Under the pieces are notes generated by a model. That model was not told where the DNA came from. It ran no database searches and saw only the letters and a list, made by a program, of their open reading frames with translations. From NCBI GenBank assembly GCA_013398015.1, contig VZRR01007842.1:1129391-1193390 (forward strand): a stretch of 64,000 bases of DNA. Direction: 5' to 3'. The position numbers and the translations under genes are program-made. Below, piece by piece: positions 43,626 through 54,689 of the stretch; position 1 is the first letter of the stretch, and each line of letters begins with the position of its first letter. Origin of the DNA: Oreocharis arfaki (taxonomy: Eukaryota; Chordata; Aves; Passeriformes; Paramythiidae).

Positions 43626-46600
43626 GGAAACCCTTATGCAGGGCAATTTCACATTTCCATCAGTCATCTGAAGGGCATGCTGTCTTTGCAAAGCCTTTAA
43701 TCTCTCCAAAAGTCACATGAAGGGCAGGCAGGTATTACCATGGTGGGTGCCCTATAAGTGCAATTACTATTGTCAACATTATTACCAGCAGTGACATTTT
43801 TATTTTATTGGACTCAGATGAAGGTGAGGTTCTGCTCATTGTCCCTATCACCTACATGTACTACCGGAAACACGGACCTCTTCCCTAGAGAAAAGCACTG
43901 TCAGCACTTCTAAATGGGATCCTCAGGCAACAGATAAAAGCTACCATCAGGCACAGAACAAAGCAGTTAAAAAAAAATAAAAAAATCCTTACTTGTAACT
44001 TTACGTTCTGGAAGCCTGTCTGGACTCCCGTTATTTAAGGCACAGACAGGTTACCCCATCACAATTATACACTTGGAGGCACAATATAAAAAAGGGTTAT
44101 TTGTATGTAAAGAAGATTCTTTTTCACCCCTAGAATGCCAGCTCCCTCTCCTGACCCACTTGAAATATTACATGCCCCTCAGGTTCAAACACAAAGCCAA
44201 GGAAACACAAATAGCTAGGATGAGGAGAACAAAAACCTATGCTGAGACTTCTTAACCTACACGATTTCACTCAAACTATAATTTACAGTTCTGCACTCCC
44301 AGAGGCAGAGGTATTATTTGACAAAGCTAAGCTGTGGGCGTTGAAGTGGAAGCCACCTGTAAGACGATACCATCAAGCACAACACAATGTTATGCTTTAG
44401 GCTTCCCTTGGCCATTGCCCTCCTGCACAAATCACGGTGGGACAGAGGTGCCATTTTGCTGAAGAGCTACAGAAAATTCTAGGTCATGAATTTAAAATGT
44501 ATTTGAGAAATAACATGGAACACCGGCATAAGTTGACATTAGAAAGAACAAGGAGAAAGAAGCAAGTACTATCAGAAGAGAATCCCAGGAGAGTTTAGCA
44601 AAGACTCTGCACTTTTTTATGCTAATGCAGTACCAAAGTTTCAAATGACAGCTTTGTTTTCTTATATACTTGCATTTGAATGCTCCATGAGTAGAAATAG
44701 TTTCAAACAGATGCAATTGTACAAACAGAATTTTCCATATAGACATATCCTTCATATACAATTCACATGTATGGGTGCCTGACTCAACTATTTCCAATTT
44801 TTTAAACTTGTTTTTAAATAGGACACAGTTATGAATGTCTACAATAAAGCAGTTTACCAGTAAGGCTCTTCAGGCAACCTTGCTTCAGCACAAACAATAG
44901 CTCAGACCAGCAGAAATGGCCAGACAAGCAACACAAGTAGTCGTACTTGACATAAATTAAGGCTGCAGGGTTCCTGCTCTCCCAGCCAGACAAGTCACAG
45001 GTTCCGTTCCTGACTCCCACCCAAGAGGCTTGTCAGGGCAGCTGAATGCCCTGTAAAGAAGTGGCTACAGAGGGGAGTTACATCAGTTAAACCTCACTCC
45101 TAACTCAAGCTAGCAGCACTTTCAAACCCCCTCCCCACACAAACGCTCACATATGGACCACACAGCACAGCCTGGCATGGGCCAGGTATGCCAAAAGCTG
45201 CTTCCTAACACTGCTGCCCGGGCAAGGAGGAGGCCACAAAGCTGTGCTGTGGCTGGTAGGCAAAACCTAGGACAGCTGCTCTAAGAACTGGTATCTTACA
45301 CAACGCCCTATAGACTGTCGCTTTTGAGTGCATAGAACAGAATCACCACCACCACCTGCTGACCTGTAAAAGCAAAAAGGTGCAGATTCCTTTAGTAATA
45401 TCACATCATGTATGCTGCATGAATTTACTTTTATTTATGTCTGGATAAAACAAAAAGTTCCTTAGAACCACTCCTCCAGCATAAAATTGCACACTGTTTA
45501 TGCCCACATAATTCACAGTCAATTATTTCTATGTCTTTTTAAAAACTTAAATAAAATATACTATTTATGGAACTCTTCATAGCACAAAATTAATTCCACA
45601 TGCACGCTAACATTAGCAGTAATTACCTATATTAATTACCGTAAAATGTGCTAAACCTTCCAGATAAATCATATTTATTATTAATCACCCTGACAGTTAC
45701 AGCCAGTAAAAGAAGTTCAAAGATGTGAAAAAGAAGCAGTGACCAAAAAGGGAGTTTGGAACTTGAGGACAAAGTTCTAATGTGGTCTTTTCCTCAGATG
45801 CTCTACAGATTTAAAAATGCAAAGAAACTCTTGTTGAAGTTATTTATTCAGACAGCCAACTGACTTCAGTACTCTTCACTCTTTGTTCTTTCATACACTA
45901 AGTCATAGGATAGGACCTCTCCAAAGAATCAACCCCAATTATTTGCTTCTCTCTGAAGAGAACCAGAAATCCAGAGATTCAGAAAAGTCAGTAAAACCTC
46001 TTAAGCTGAAGGTTTATAATCAGCAGATTTAAAACCAGAGGAAGACCAGGGAAGTTTGTCACTAAAAATATTTCATTTAGTGGACAGCCAGGAAGACATA
46101 ATTCTTTTTAAACACAAACATAATTAGCCAAGTATATGCAATTAAAGATGATCACTGCAAATTACATTTCTTTCTAGAAAGACAGAATACGCAAGAGGAA
46201 AAGCCATGTGGATTTTATTAAAACAACTTCATTAGAACAATTATAAAAAGGTTAGAATAAACACCAGCTCAAGCTTATAGAAATCACCTCTCTCAGATGA
46301 TGCTACTGCTCAGTTAAAATTAACAGCAGACCTAGGTTTATTATAACAAAGTTTAGCACTCTAGTCTCACTGCTGCAAAGGAATTACATGAGAAGATGAA
46401 TTCTCATCATGCTATAGTATTTAACTCCTTGCTGTCTTATAAATATTCAGATCTGAAGGACAAATGAACACCTTATTGTACTGAAACAGGCATGGCAGCA
46501 CAACGTTCTGTTTATCTTCATTCTAAAGGAGGAACAAGGACTTGTGTCTGGGTTTTTTTACTGAATAAACTTACACGTTCTGAGTGTTAATATGAGGAGC

Positions 46601-48104
46601 AGAAAGACTGGGTTTTAGCCAGAAATTATTTGTTAATGTTTCATGCCAATCAACAGATCATCCAATCCTGTTAGGTAAGAGGGTGAGAAGGTAGAAGCTG
46701 TGACTATTAACAAAACCTCTGACCCCAAAGTCAGTATGCAGAGAAGCACAGTATTCATCAGATTCTGGAAAAGTGATGCTTTCAAAAAAGAGAGAAAAGA
46801 AGAACCACCAATATGCACAAGTGTCAGGCTTCTTCCCTGTCAGATTCCCTGCATGATGACATTTTTGCTGCCTACTTGGAGGGAGTGTTGTCCACCATTG
46901 CTGCCTCTGGATGTACTTTAAAAGACAGCTTTCAGAAATTTTAAGGCAAAAATACAGATGAAAATACCTGATCAAAGGTACATGCTACACGTGCATAAAT
47001 TCCAGAGAGTACAGACAAACTAGCAACAGTTAGAAAGCTGCCCCACATACAGTTTTATTTGAAAATCCATTTGCAGAAAGCTGCAGCTTTTAGTAGTTTG
47101 CAGAAAGGTTTGAGTTTTGTCCTTCGCTCTGAAGGTTGGCTACCCCGCCTGCTCAATGCCATGAAATGGATTCTGGACATTTGCATGTCAAGGGAAATAA
47201 AACAGAATCCAAAAACTATAATGGAAATTAAACCCAAGCATCATAGAGGAGTAAAAAAATCCCGTATCAGAATTTCAGCTGGCTTATTATATCTGCTCAT
47301 TAACAGCATCTCAATAGGAGCTTGCATGTTAACTCAGACCACCACACAAACACAGGGAAACTCTGCTATTGCCACAGTGACTGCCAGAGATTCAGCAGAA
47401 CTCATTAAACTGGTGACACTCCCAGTTTACTGTGACAGGCTAATGGGGCATTCCTTGTGGCTGGTTCTTTTCACCTGGGCATATTACCTCAACAGAGGTT
47501 TTGCTATTCTTGACAACTTTTGCAACTTTTTTTTTTCTTAGAGTCTGAATCTCCAGACAGATCAGACCAAATACTGCAAATTGGCCAGTCACACATGGCT
47601 GCACTGCCACCACCTCAGTTGTTTAAAATAACAACTTGATTTCTATGCGAAACTACTTGGTTTTTTTTTATTCCAGGGAAACATGTATCAATAAGGCCTT
47701 ACTCATACTATGAATACATCAAAGTCCATATCCAAAACTCACCGTAACATGAAGCCACTTCAGAGAATAGGTTTTAGTTGGAGGGATAATGAACTGCTTA
47801 AAAATGAAATCGGTCTTATATGGCTCCAACAAAGACTATACCGCCAGTTCCTCGAAGACATTAACAAAAACCTTAATTTATAAAGCAAACAAAATTGGTA
47901 ACAGTCTCTTCATCTCAGAATAATTTTATTTCACAATGAAAGTGAACACAAGAGCAGAGAACTCCCACAAACTGGCAATACTGCAATTAAATATCCAACA
48001 GAACGTAAACCACCGGCATTAATACAAAGCACTCTGATGGTCTGAAAAGTCACTAAGTCACTGGAGGATCATATTTTGCTGTCCTAATTCCCTTTTCTAC
48101 CACT

Positions 48105-48272
48105 AATCATAGAATCATAGCATACCAGGTTGGAAGGGACCTCAAGGGTCATCTGGTCCAACCATCCTTGGCAAAAGCACAGTCTAGATAAGACGGCCCA
48201 GCACCCTGTCCAGGTCAATCTTGAAAGTGACCAATGTTGGGGAGTCCATTGCTGTCCTGGAGAGATTATTAA
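48105..48272 (-). mobile_element. CR1 LINE, 3' end fragment
   Basis: Antisense CR1 3' end on the plus strand: aatcatagaatcatag, ggttggaagggacctcaagggtcatctggtccaacc, ggcccagcaccctgtccagg and gtcctggagagattatt. This is the hallmark avian CR1 terminus. Confidence 0.95.
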
Positions 48273-48834
48273 TATAAACAATGTTTCCCATTACCAGACT
48301 TAGAGACTTTGACAGAGTCAAGAGCAAACTCAGATTCTTCTGTTGGAGCAAAGTTCTGCAAACCAGACTCTAGCTGTAGGGACAACTTTGCTGCCTGTTG
48401 GCTTTTAGATGACACCAACAACTCAGATAACTTCAAAGTCATACATGCATGTAGCCAGCAGAGCCTTTAAGTGCAACCAAATACAACACCACACCGATGA
48501 CGCAGGAAGAACAAGTGTCAACTCACTTGTTCAGCTGCGCCGATTCCGAAAGAGACAGCATGTCATGAAGTTTATTCAGGCTGAGCAACAAAGCACATAT
48601 GACTGTTGATACAACCAGAGAGTCTGCAGATTAAGAGAGACTTGTCTTTCATCTCCCTGTATAGAAAATACCATATGTTGGGAGAAAACAAGCAATTTAG
48701 ATGAAGAGAGTGATAAGCTGAATGCTCACTCACCAATAACACACACTGAAGATCTTTAATTATGCCTTTTTATGATCTTGGATGAGACCAACAAAAGCTG
48801 TTTATCTCCATTGTTGGGTTTTCAGCATGGTCTC

Positions 48835-49250
48835 CCACAACATCCCCACATCCACAATGGGGCACCGCAGTGTAGATAGGTCTAGCAGTATCTAGATCAC
48901 TAGTCTCAAAGGGAAGGGATTAGTGGTTTGAACACTACCCGGAGACCTGCTGTAAGGGGGATTCCCTTAGGTTCCAGGATGGATCCCTATCTCGTTCAAC
49001 ACCTGCATCTACCATATGGAGGAAGAGATGGAACACATCACTTTTTGGAAGCCACAAAGCTGGGGTGTGCAGGTGACCTGTGCAAAGGCAGTACACAAGG
49101 ACACTGACAAGCCAGATACCAGGAAAGATCTACAACAGTGTTACAAGGCTGGACCATATATCCCATCAGATTGAGAGAAGTACAGAAAGATCACTACTGT
49201 GACAGGCAAAACAGATCCAACCTGGAGAAGATCAATTTAACTCACTTCCA
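48835..49250 (+). mobile_element. Degenerate CR1 reverse-transcriptase fragment
   Basis: Plus-strand sequence resembling the CR1 RT region. ttcaacacctgcatctaccatatgg aligns with the family's FN-I-F-I-x-D-L stretch, preceded by a degraded SVLGP-like part. Many stops; inactive. The boundaries are approximate. Confidence 0.45.
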
Positions 49251-49309
49251 AATAGTAACAGCAGGATAGTGAGACATATAACCAGAACTAAACATACCTT
49301 CCCCCCACT

Positions 49310-50075
49310 TTCTTCAAGGTTTAACTTCACCCCAGGCTCTTCTCCCTCCTCCCTCACCGAGTGGCACTGGGGAAAATGGGTAGTATCTCTTCACTGCTCC
49401 TTCCTTCCCCTGTTTCAGGATAGGGTCCAACTCCATGTGATATAGTTCTTCACTGACTTCTCCCAGGTGCATTCTTCTTATGGTCTGCAGCTCTTCAGGA
49501 CTAGATCCAGCATGGGATCATTCCACAGAGCAGAGTCTTTCAGGAACAGACTGTGCCACTGTGTGTCCCCCAACCTGCTCCAGCATGGGCTCCTCTCTCC
49601 CTAGGGGCACTGCTTCCTTTGGGCATCCATCTGTTCCTGCTTTAGGTCCTCCATGGGCTGCAGGTGGATCTCTGCTCCACCGTGGGTCTCTGTGGCCTGC
49701 AAGGGGACACCCTGCCTCAAGCTGCTCTTCACCACAGACTGCAGGGGAATCTGTGCTCCGGCGCCTGGAGCATCTCCTGTCCCTCCTCCTCCAGTGACCT
49801 TGGTGTCTGCAGGGCTGTTTCTTTCACATTTTTCTCACTCCTCTCACAGCTGCTGTGCAGAGCTTTTTTCACCTTCTTAATATATTATCACAGAGGTGCT
49901 CCAGCATTGCTGATGAACTCAGATTCTGCCAGTGGCAACTCCATCTTGGAACTTGCTGGAACTGACCAGAACGAGGCCAGCTTCTGCATCTTCTCACAGA
50001 AGCCATCCCTGCAGCCTCCCAGCTGCCAAACCCTGCCATATAAATCCCACACATGTTTACCCCCTTTTGCAGACT
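49310..50075 (-). mobile_element. Avian ERV-type LTR, long antisense fragment
   Basis: The plus strand carries the antisense of the same LTR family: ctccctcaccgagtggcactgggg, tcttcactgctccttcc, agggtccaactcc, then ctgcaggtggatctctgctcc, cagtgaccttggtgtctgcagggctgtttctttcaca, ttatcacagaggtgctcca and cttctcacagaagccatccctgcagcc. I recall these phrases as dispersed in bird genomes. No internal ERV genes are visible. Confidence 0.5.
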
Positions 50076-50779
50076 CCACTGTCTTGACCTTGGTATGTAG
50101 GCTTCTCATACATCACATACAGACTACTAGGCCTTCAGTATGAAATTCAAAATAGCCAGGGTTAAGGGGGAGGGTAGGGAGTCTTGCTGCCTAGCTCAAG
50201 ACAAGGTTATCTTAGATCTGCCATACTCATGGTTACTGAAAGGCAATACTCTCTACTGACAATACCACTGAACTCATGTCCTCAATGAGGGATAAAAACT
50301 CCTTCCGTCTCTGAGAACTGGGCTGTCTCTTCTGTCGGTCTCTCTCATCTTCCCTCCCCACTCCCAACTTCCAGAGGAGGAAATGATTCCACACTTGTTA
50401 CTCAATAACTTTGGGCATTGATTTAAAACACAACCCTTTTATATATGCAATATATTTACTGATACAAACTCAATAGACCAACAAAATACAGCTTATTTTG
50501 ATGCAAGAGCACTTTCTGCTCAGATATTCCATGCAAAGGGAAGTGCCAAGACTCCATGGGCCACAAGGAGTCAGCGGGGAGTGCATACCTGCCTGCAAGC
50601 AACGCCAAATGCTTTCCAGCTTCATTTTCACAACACCCAGGGGCTGTGAATTCTCATGTGCTGGAAACCATCCTTCTTCAGCCTGCGCTATTCTCTCATT
50701 CCCAGTGAATTCATTTTCCCCAGTGAATCATGAAGACACAAAATTTACAAACTACAATATGACAAATATTTAGCAGTTT

Positions 50780-51382
50780 GAAACATTTTTAAAGCTTTTT
50801 ATTTTAAACGTAAACATAGGTTTAGATTTATTATTTCCCAACCCATGTGAGTCATAAATGTTCCCACTTTCCCCCACCCCCTAATTTAAGCTTCCTGCAA
50901 TGAACAGACGTAAGATTGACAGTTTGTTGGTAACAAGCCTTTCCTGACATTGTGTGTAACTCAAACTGAATTAATGCCATTTTGTTTACATGCAGCATTT
51001 AGAAGCAAAGCATTTTCTCAAGTTCTGTTCCAGTTGTCTTCTAGTTTTCATCACTGTGAAAGCTGCTGGTTGTTTCGAATTTTCAGGATAAACCATGATC
51101 TAGGGTGAGTATTAAATTGTAAGACTTGCTGAAGCCCAGCAATAATGGTAGACATCAAACTCAAACAATTGTCTTTGTTATTATCCTCTGAAGCACCCAC
51201 TTAGTCTTGTAAAACTGCATGAAAAATGCAAGCCTAACTACTTGAAACATTTTAGTAAAAAAAAGTCCATTGGCATAATACATCTGGTTTCCAAGACACG
51301 AGATCAAACAACAATTTTCAGAAATGTGCATGTCTAACCAATTTGCTTAATTCAACACAGTCAATGCTTTAAACATCGTCTT
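50780..51382 (-). other. Putative 3' UTR of the unidentified gene
   Basis: Follows the stop codon at 51385-51383. Two AATAAA signals (plus-strand TTTATT at 50798-50803 and 50827-50832) lie about 550-585 nt downstream, a normal spacing. The end position is inferred. Confidence 0.35.
50798..50803 (-). terminator. Polyadenylation signal AATAAA of the unidentified gene
   Basis: AATAAA on the minus strand, with a second copy at 50827-50832. It supports a minus-strand transcript ending near 50780. Confidence 0.35.
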
Positions 51383-51601
51383 TCAGAGAGTCAGTAGTTG
51401 TCTTCGAGACCCTGGAAGGGACACACAGATGAAGGAATGAGTTACAGTTTGTTTACCATCTGGATACAGGCGGATGCTTTCGTGGTCAGTAAGGTAACTT
51501 GACACTCCACCTCCCTCATGGAGAGGTTGTGCAGCAAGCAATTTGTTCTGGAGTAACTTCTGCATTTCAGTAAGCTGAGCACCCATTTCAGAATAGGAAG
51601 T
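51383..51601 (-). CDS. Putative terminal coding exon of an unidentified coiled-coil gene
   Basis: Acceptor ctgtggttaccttgcag with a usable pyrimidine tract, then 72 codons and TGA. It reads TSYSEMGAQLTEMQKLLQNK, LLAAQPLHEGGGVSSYLTDH, ESIRLYPDGKQTVTHSF and a tail ending SRRQLLTL. The first 21 residues have a heptad-like spacing of M/L residues. Composition (many E/Q/K/S, no low complexity) looks like real coding sequence. It starts in phase 0, fitting the end of the exon at 52114-52211. I do not recognise the protein. It lies inside the first intron of EPB41L4B, on the same strand. Confidence 0.5.
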   Translation of the reverse strand, partial: TSYSEMGAQLTEMQKLLQNKLLAAQPLHEGGGVSSYLTDHESIRLYPDGKQTVTHSFICVSLPGSRRQLLTL

Positions 51602-52113
51602 CTGCAAGGTAACCACAGCAGAACAACTCTGCTAGAACTACTATGGCTAAGTTGCTTATGGTGTTAAGTCTTAACACTAAAAACTAGGTTAAACACATAT
51701 AATTTTCCACTGCATAGTGAGACTGACTCAGCAAAGACTAAAATGGGCTTAAAAGGCATACCAAAGACATTGCTTGTAATAAAAAAAAAAAATCCCTAAA
51801 AAAATCTCCCAAATAACCACAAATAGTTCTGAACACAACACATCAAGATGAATAAGAACTCAGTGTAGTATGTACTTAGCAGTGTTTTTCTCTCATAACA
51901 TTTGCCATCATACTTAGAGATGAGGATTTACAAAAATTGCATGTATCTTCCTCCCTTTGGAAGATATCAGCAGGTATGCTGCACTATTTACAAAGCTTCA
52001 TAAGGAAACTGGAACTGCCTTATTTACATGTCAGAACAAGCTGGTGCACATGTAACACTATGTAATGGAACAGACATCACACACCATACTTTTATCATGC
52101 ACTAAAATCACAC

Positions 52114-52211
52114 CTTAATTTTTCTCAACAGTTTTAGATGGCATCTGTATTTTTGTACTTCACAGCAGCCCAGCTCTAGATCCCGTATTCTTTTTGCAGC
52201 ATCTCCATAAA
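52114..52211 (-). CDS. Putative penultimate coding exon of the unidentified coiled-coil gene
   Basis: 98 nt between an acceptor ttcatcag (weak pyrimidine tract) and a donor ATTAAG|gtgtga. It opens with two bases of a split codon, then YGDAAKRIRDLELGCCEVQK and YRCHLKLLRKIK, ending in phase 0. Joined to the next exon it forms a continuous charged, Leu-rich coiled-coil-like segment of about 50 residues. A second frame is also open for 22 codons before a stop, so the frame call rests on phase compatibility. I found no further exon upstream. Confidence 0.42.
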
Positions 52212-54689
52212 CTGATGAAATCTTACTTCGATGTTTTCAGACAGGGTAGGGGTTAGTGGAGTCAAGTAATATTTTGTTGATATAATATTACAGCATTAAT
52301 ACAAAAGGAGTGGGGTTTTTTCTATTATTCTATTATCATATTTTAATATTATTATATTTTAACATTAAACATTGTAGGCAGATCAGCTAGCTGACAAAGA
52401 AAGCATGCAATACCAGGAGTGCACGTCCAACATCTCATATGCTACTGATCCAGAAACTGAAGGATCAAAGTCATTGCAATGAAGCAGAGGAGGAAGACTT
52501 GGACTGAAAGAAGCGAAGGCTGCAACTATGTGCAGCATTGAAAAGTCAAGAGAAGACAGCAATAAAATGAAAAAGGAAGGAACAAGAACCACAGAAGCAG
52601 ATGCAAATTTTGAAATATATGAGGCGCAATGGAAAAATTCAACCTCGAGAAAAGACAATGTGGAAGACAGGAGACCAGCTGGTGGTCATCTGCTAGCCTG
52701 GAACTCATAGAGATTACTAGCATTAATACAACAACAAAGACCTTTCTCTTTTAGCTGCTATATATACTGAGCCTTACAAGACCAGCTTAAGGTCATAAAT
52801 TTATCTTGCTGCATGATCCCACAATGCCCAGCATAACCCTGCCTTAACTATGCCTGGTTGGGCACCATTAACATGATCTAGATGCTCATCTTTAGGCCTT
52901 GCACAGCTACAGTAAGACTTGTAAGGAGACATTCTGTTTGCTTTTTGCCCAACACAGTTATTTTAAGGTCAAGCTACTTAAGAAGAACTTTTTCAATTAC
53001 AAAAACAAACATAAAAACCAAAACTGGAGGCCTCAGAGGGGAAGTGGATGGCATTAGAGAAGTTAAGCAGAAAAGATATTTACAAGCAATTTTTCCAAAA
53101 CCAACAAAATTACTGTGTGTGTAAATAATTGTACTAGAGAACTGACTGCAATGCAAGAATCAAGGTACAGGAGGGAAAAGAATTGGGCAATCAGTTGGCA
53201 GAAGGCACTGCATCAACAGCCTATACTCAAAGGATTGCCCAAGCAACACATTGCCCAGATAAACAGCTCCAGAAAATTGTGCAACAAACTCTGAAGTGCC
53301 AGTGCCTCAAATTAGGAGAAAGGAAGCACAACTCTCACACAACCCACTACCACGCTACAGCTTTCAAACACAAACTCATGAGCAACTCACTCAGATTTTA
53401 TGCTTCCAGTTCACCACATCTGCCCACTATAGAAGAGCTAGACTTAGAGATTATCATAAAATTACTATCAGTTCCAGACAACAGTATCAGGTGTAGAGGT
53501 ATGGCATCCTACTTCTGAAAGGTAACAATTAAGCAGCAACTATGATGAAGGTAGGGGGATAATCAGTGCTGTCCTAGTGAGAACAGAGGATTATTTCCCA
53601 TTAAACATACTAAGCACAGACTTAGACTATGTTGCTGCAGCAAGTCAATGTTTATTCTCACAGAGCAAACTCAGTCTTCTGGTGTCAATACACCTAGTCT
53701 TTACTAACTCTTGAAGCCACAGACAGGGATTACTAAACACATCTAAGAATTCACAAGCTCTCTACTGCTTTCAAGTTTCTTGCTTCCTACTGTGTTGAAC
53801 TTGAATTGCCATCCATCAGTGACAGAGAAAGCCCTTCCTTGTGGAAGAGATGTTGATTTAGTGAAGTACAAGGAGCTCAAGACCAAACTGCTTCCGAGGA
53901 ACTCCCAGCTCCCCAAAGTACTCAAATGTGTGCATGGGTGCACATATGAAGATATCCATGCACGCTTAAGATCCCACTTCCTTAGCCCCATTTCAGTCAA
54001 GAGGCTGATTGGAAGCAACAAAGCCTACAAGGATACTAAAAGTTCCCCAAAAGGTCTATCAGAATTCCATTACCAGGAGGGAGTGTCTCATCACTATGGC
54101 ACAGATAAAAATAAAAACCAACAAAACTTGCCTAGTAGAAGTGGAGTGTAGTCTGCCTAGGCTCCACTCCCTTGAAATGAAGAAAAGCCAGACTGCAATC
54201 TTGAAGCCTGAAATATTACCACATTTCCCTAAACAAAGCCCAAGAGGCTACTGGTGCCAATGCTGAACAACACATCTTTGTTTAAAGGGACACAACTGTG
54301 GCTCTTTCTTTTCCCATATCTCTCCCTACACACTGGAGGCACATTCATTAACTGCAAAACTTGCTACTAGGGCATGTTAAAGCATCTCCATGGAATTCAG
54401 AGAGATTTCACATCTATACCTATACACTCCCAAGAAAAATAAAAAAACCAAAATGAGGTAATGTACAACGATCAAAGGGCAAGAGGCTTCAACATACCCC
54501 TTGCCTTGCATAATTAAACATAAGGATATCCACCCCCCCAGCTCCTGAAAAATTTTATGGGTAGACATCTCATGGCTTCTCTGGATAATCTGCACTAGTG
54601 CTACACTGCCTTCCCAGTGGAGTAATTTTTCGTAATGTTCAGTGCAAACCTCTCAAGCTGAAAACAGGTCTTTGGTCTTGTTACATCAT
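52212..54689. other. Intron sequence without recognised genes
   Basis: AT-rich tracts around 52320-52380, then sequence with no recognisable repeat or exon. Plus-strand frames at 53183-53518 and 53780-54151 show no domain. Confidence 0.4.

Larger units (their letters stand above)
36383..50779 (-). other. EPB41L4B: EPB41L4B intron 1, proximal part
   Basis: No EPB41L4B exon 1 is visible: nothing is GC-rich enough or encodes the expected F1 beta strands. It holds T/G-rich low complexity (about 39155-39262), LTR fragments at 43425-43625 and 49310-50075, and CR1 fragments at 48105-48272 and 48835-49250. A plus-strand 160-codon open frame at 47059-47541 has no recognisable domain and is treated as chance. 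Confidence 0.6.

Noticed and set aside
47059..47541. Plus-strand 160-codon open frame
   Set aside because: No recognisable domain, no Kozak or promoter context, an odd hydrophobic Phe-rich end; one frame of this length is expected by chance in 64 kb of AT-rich DNA.
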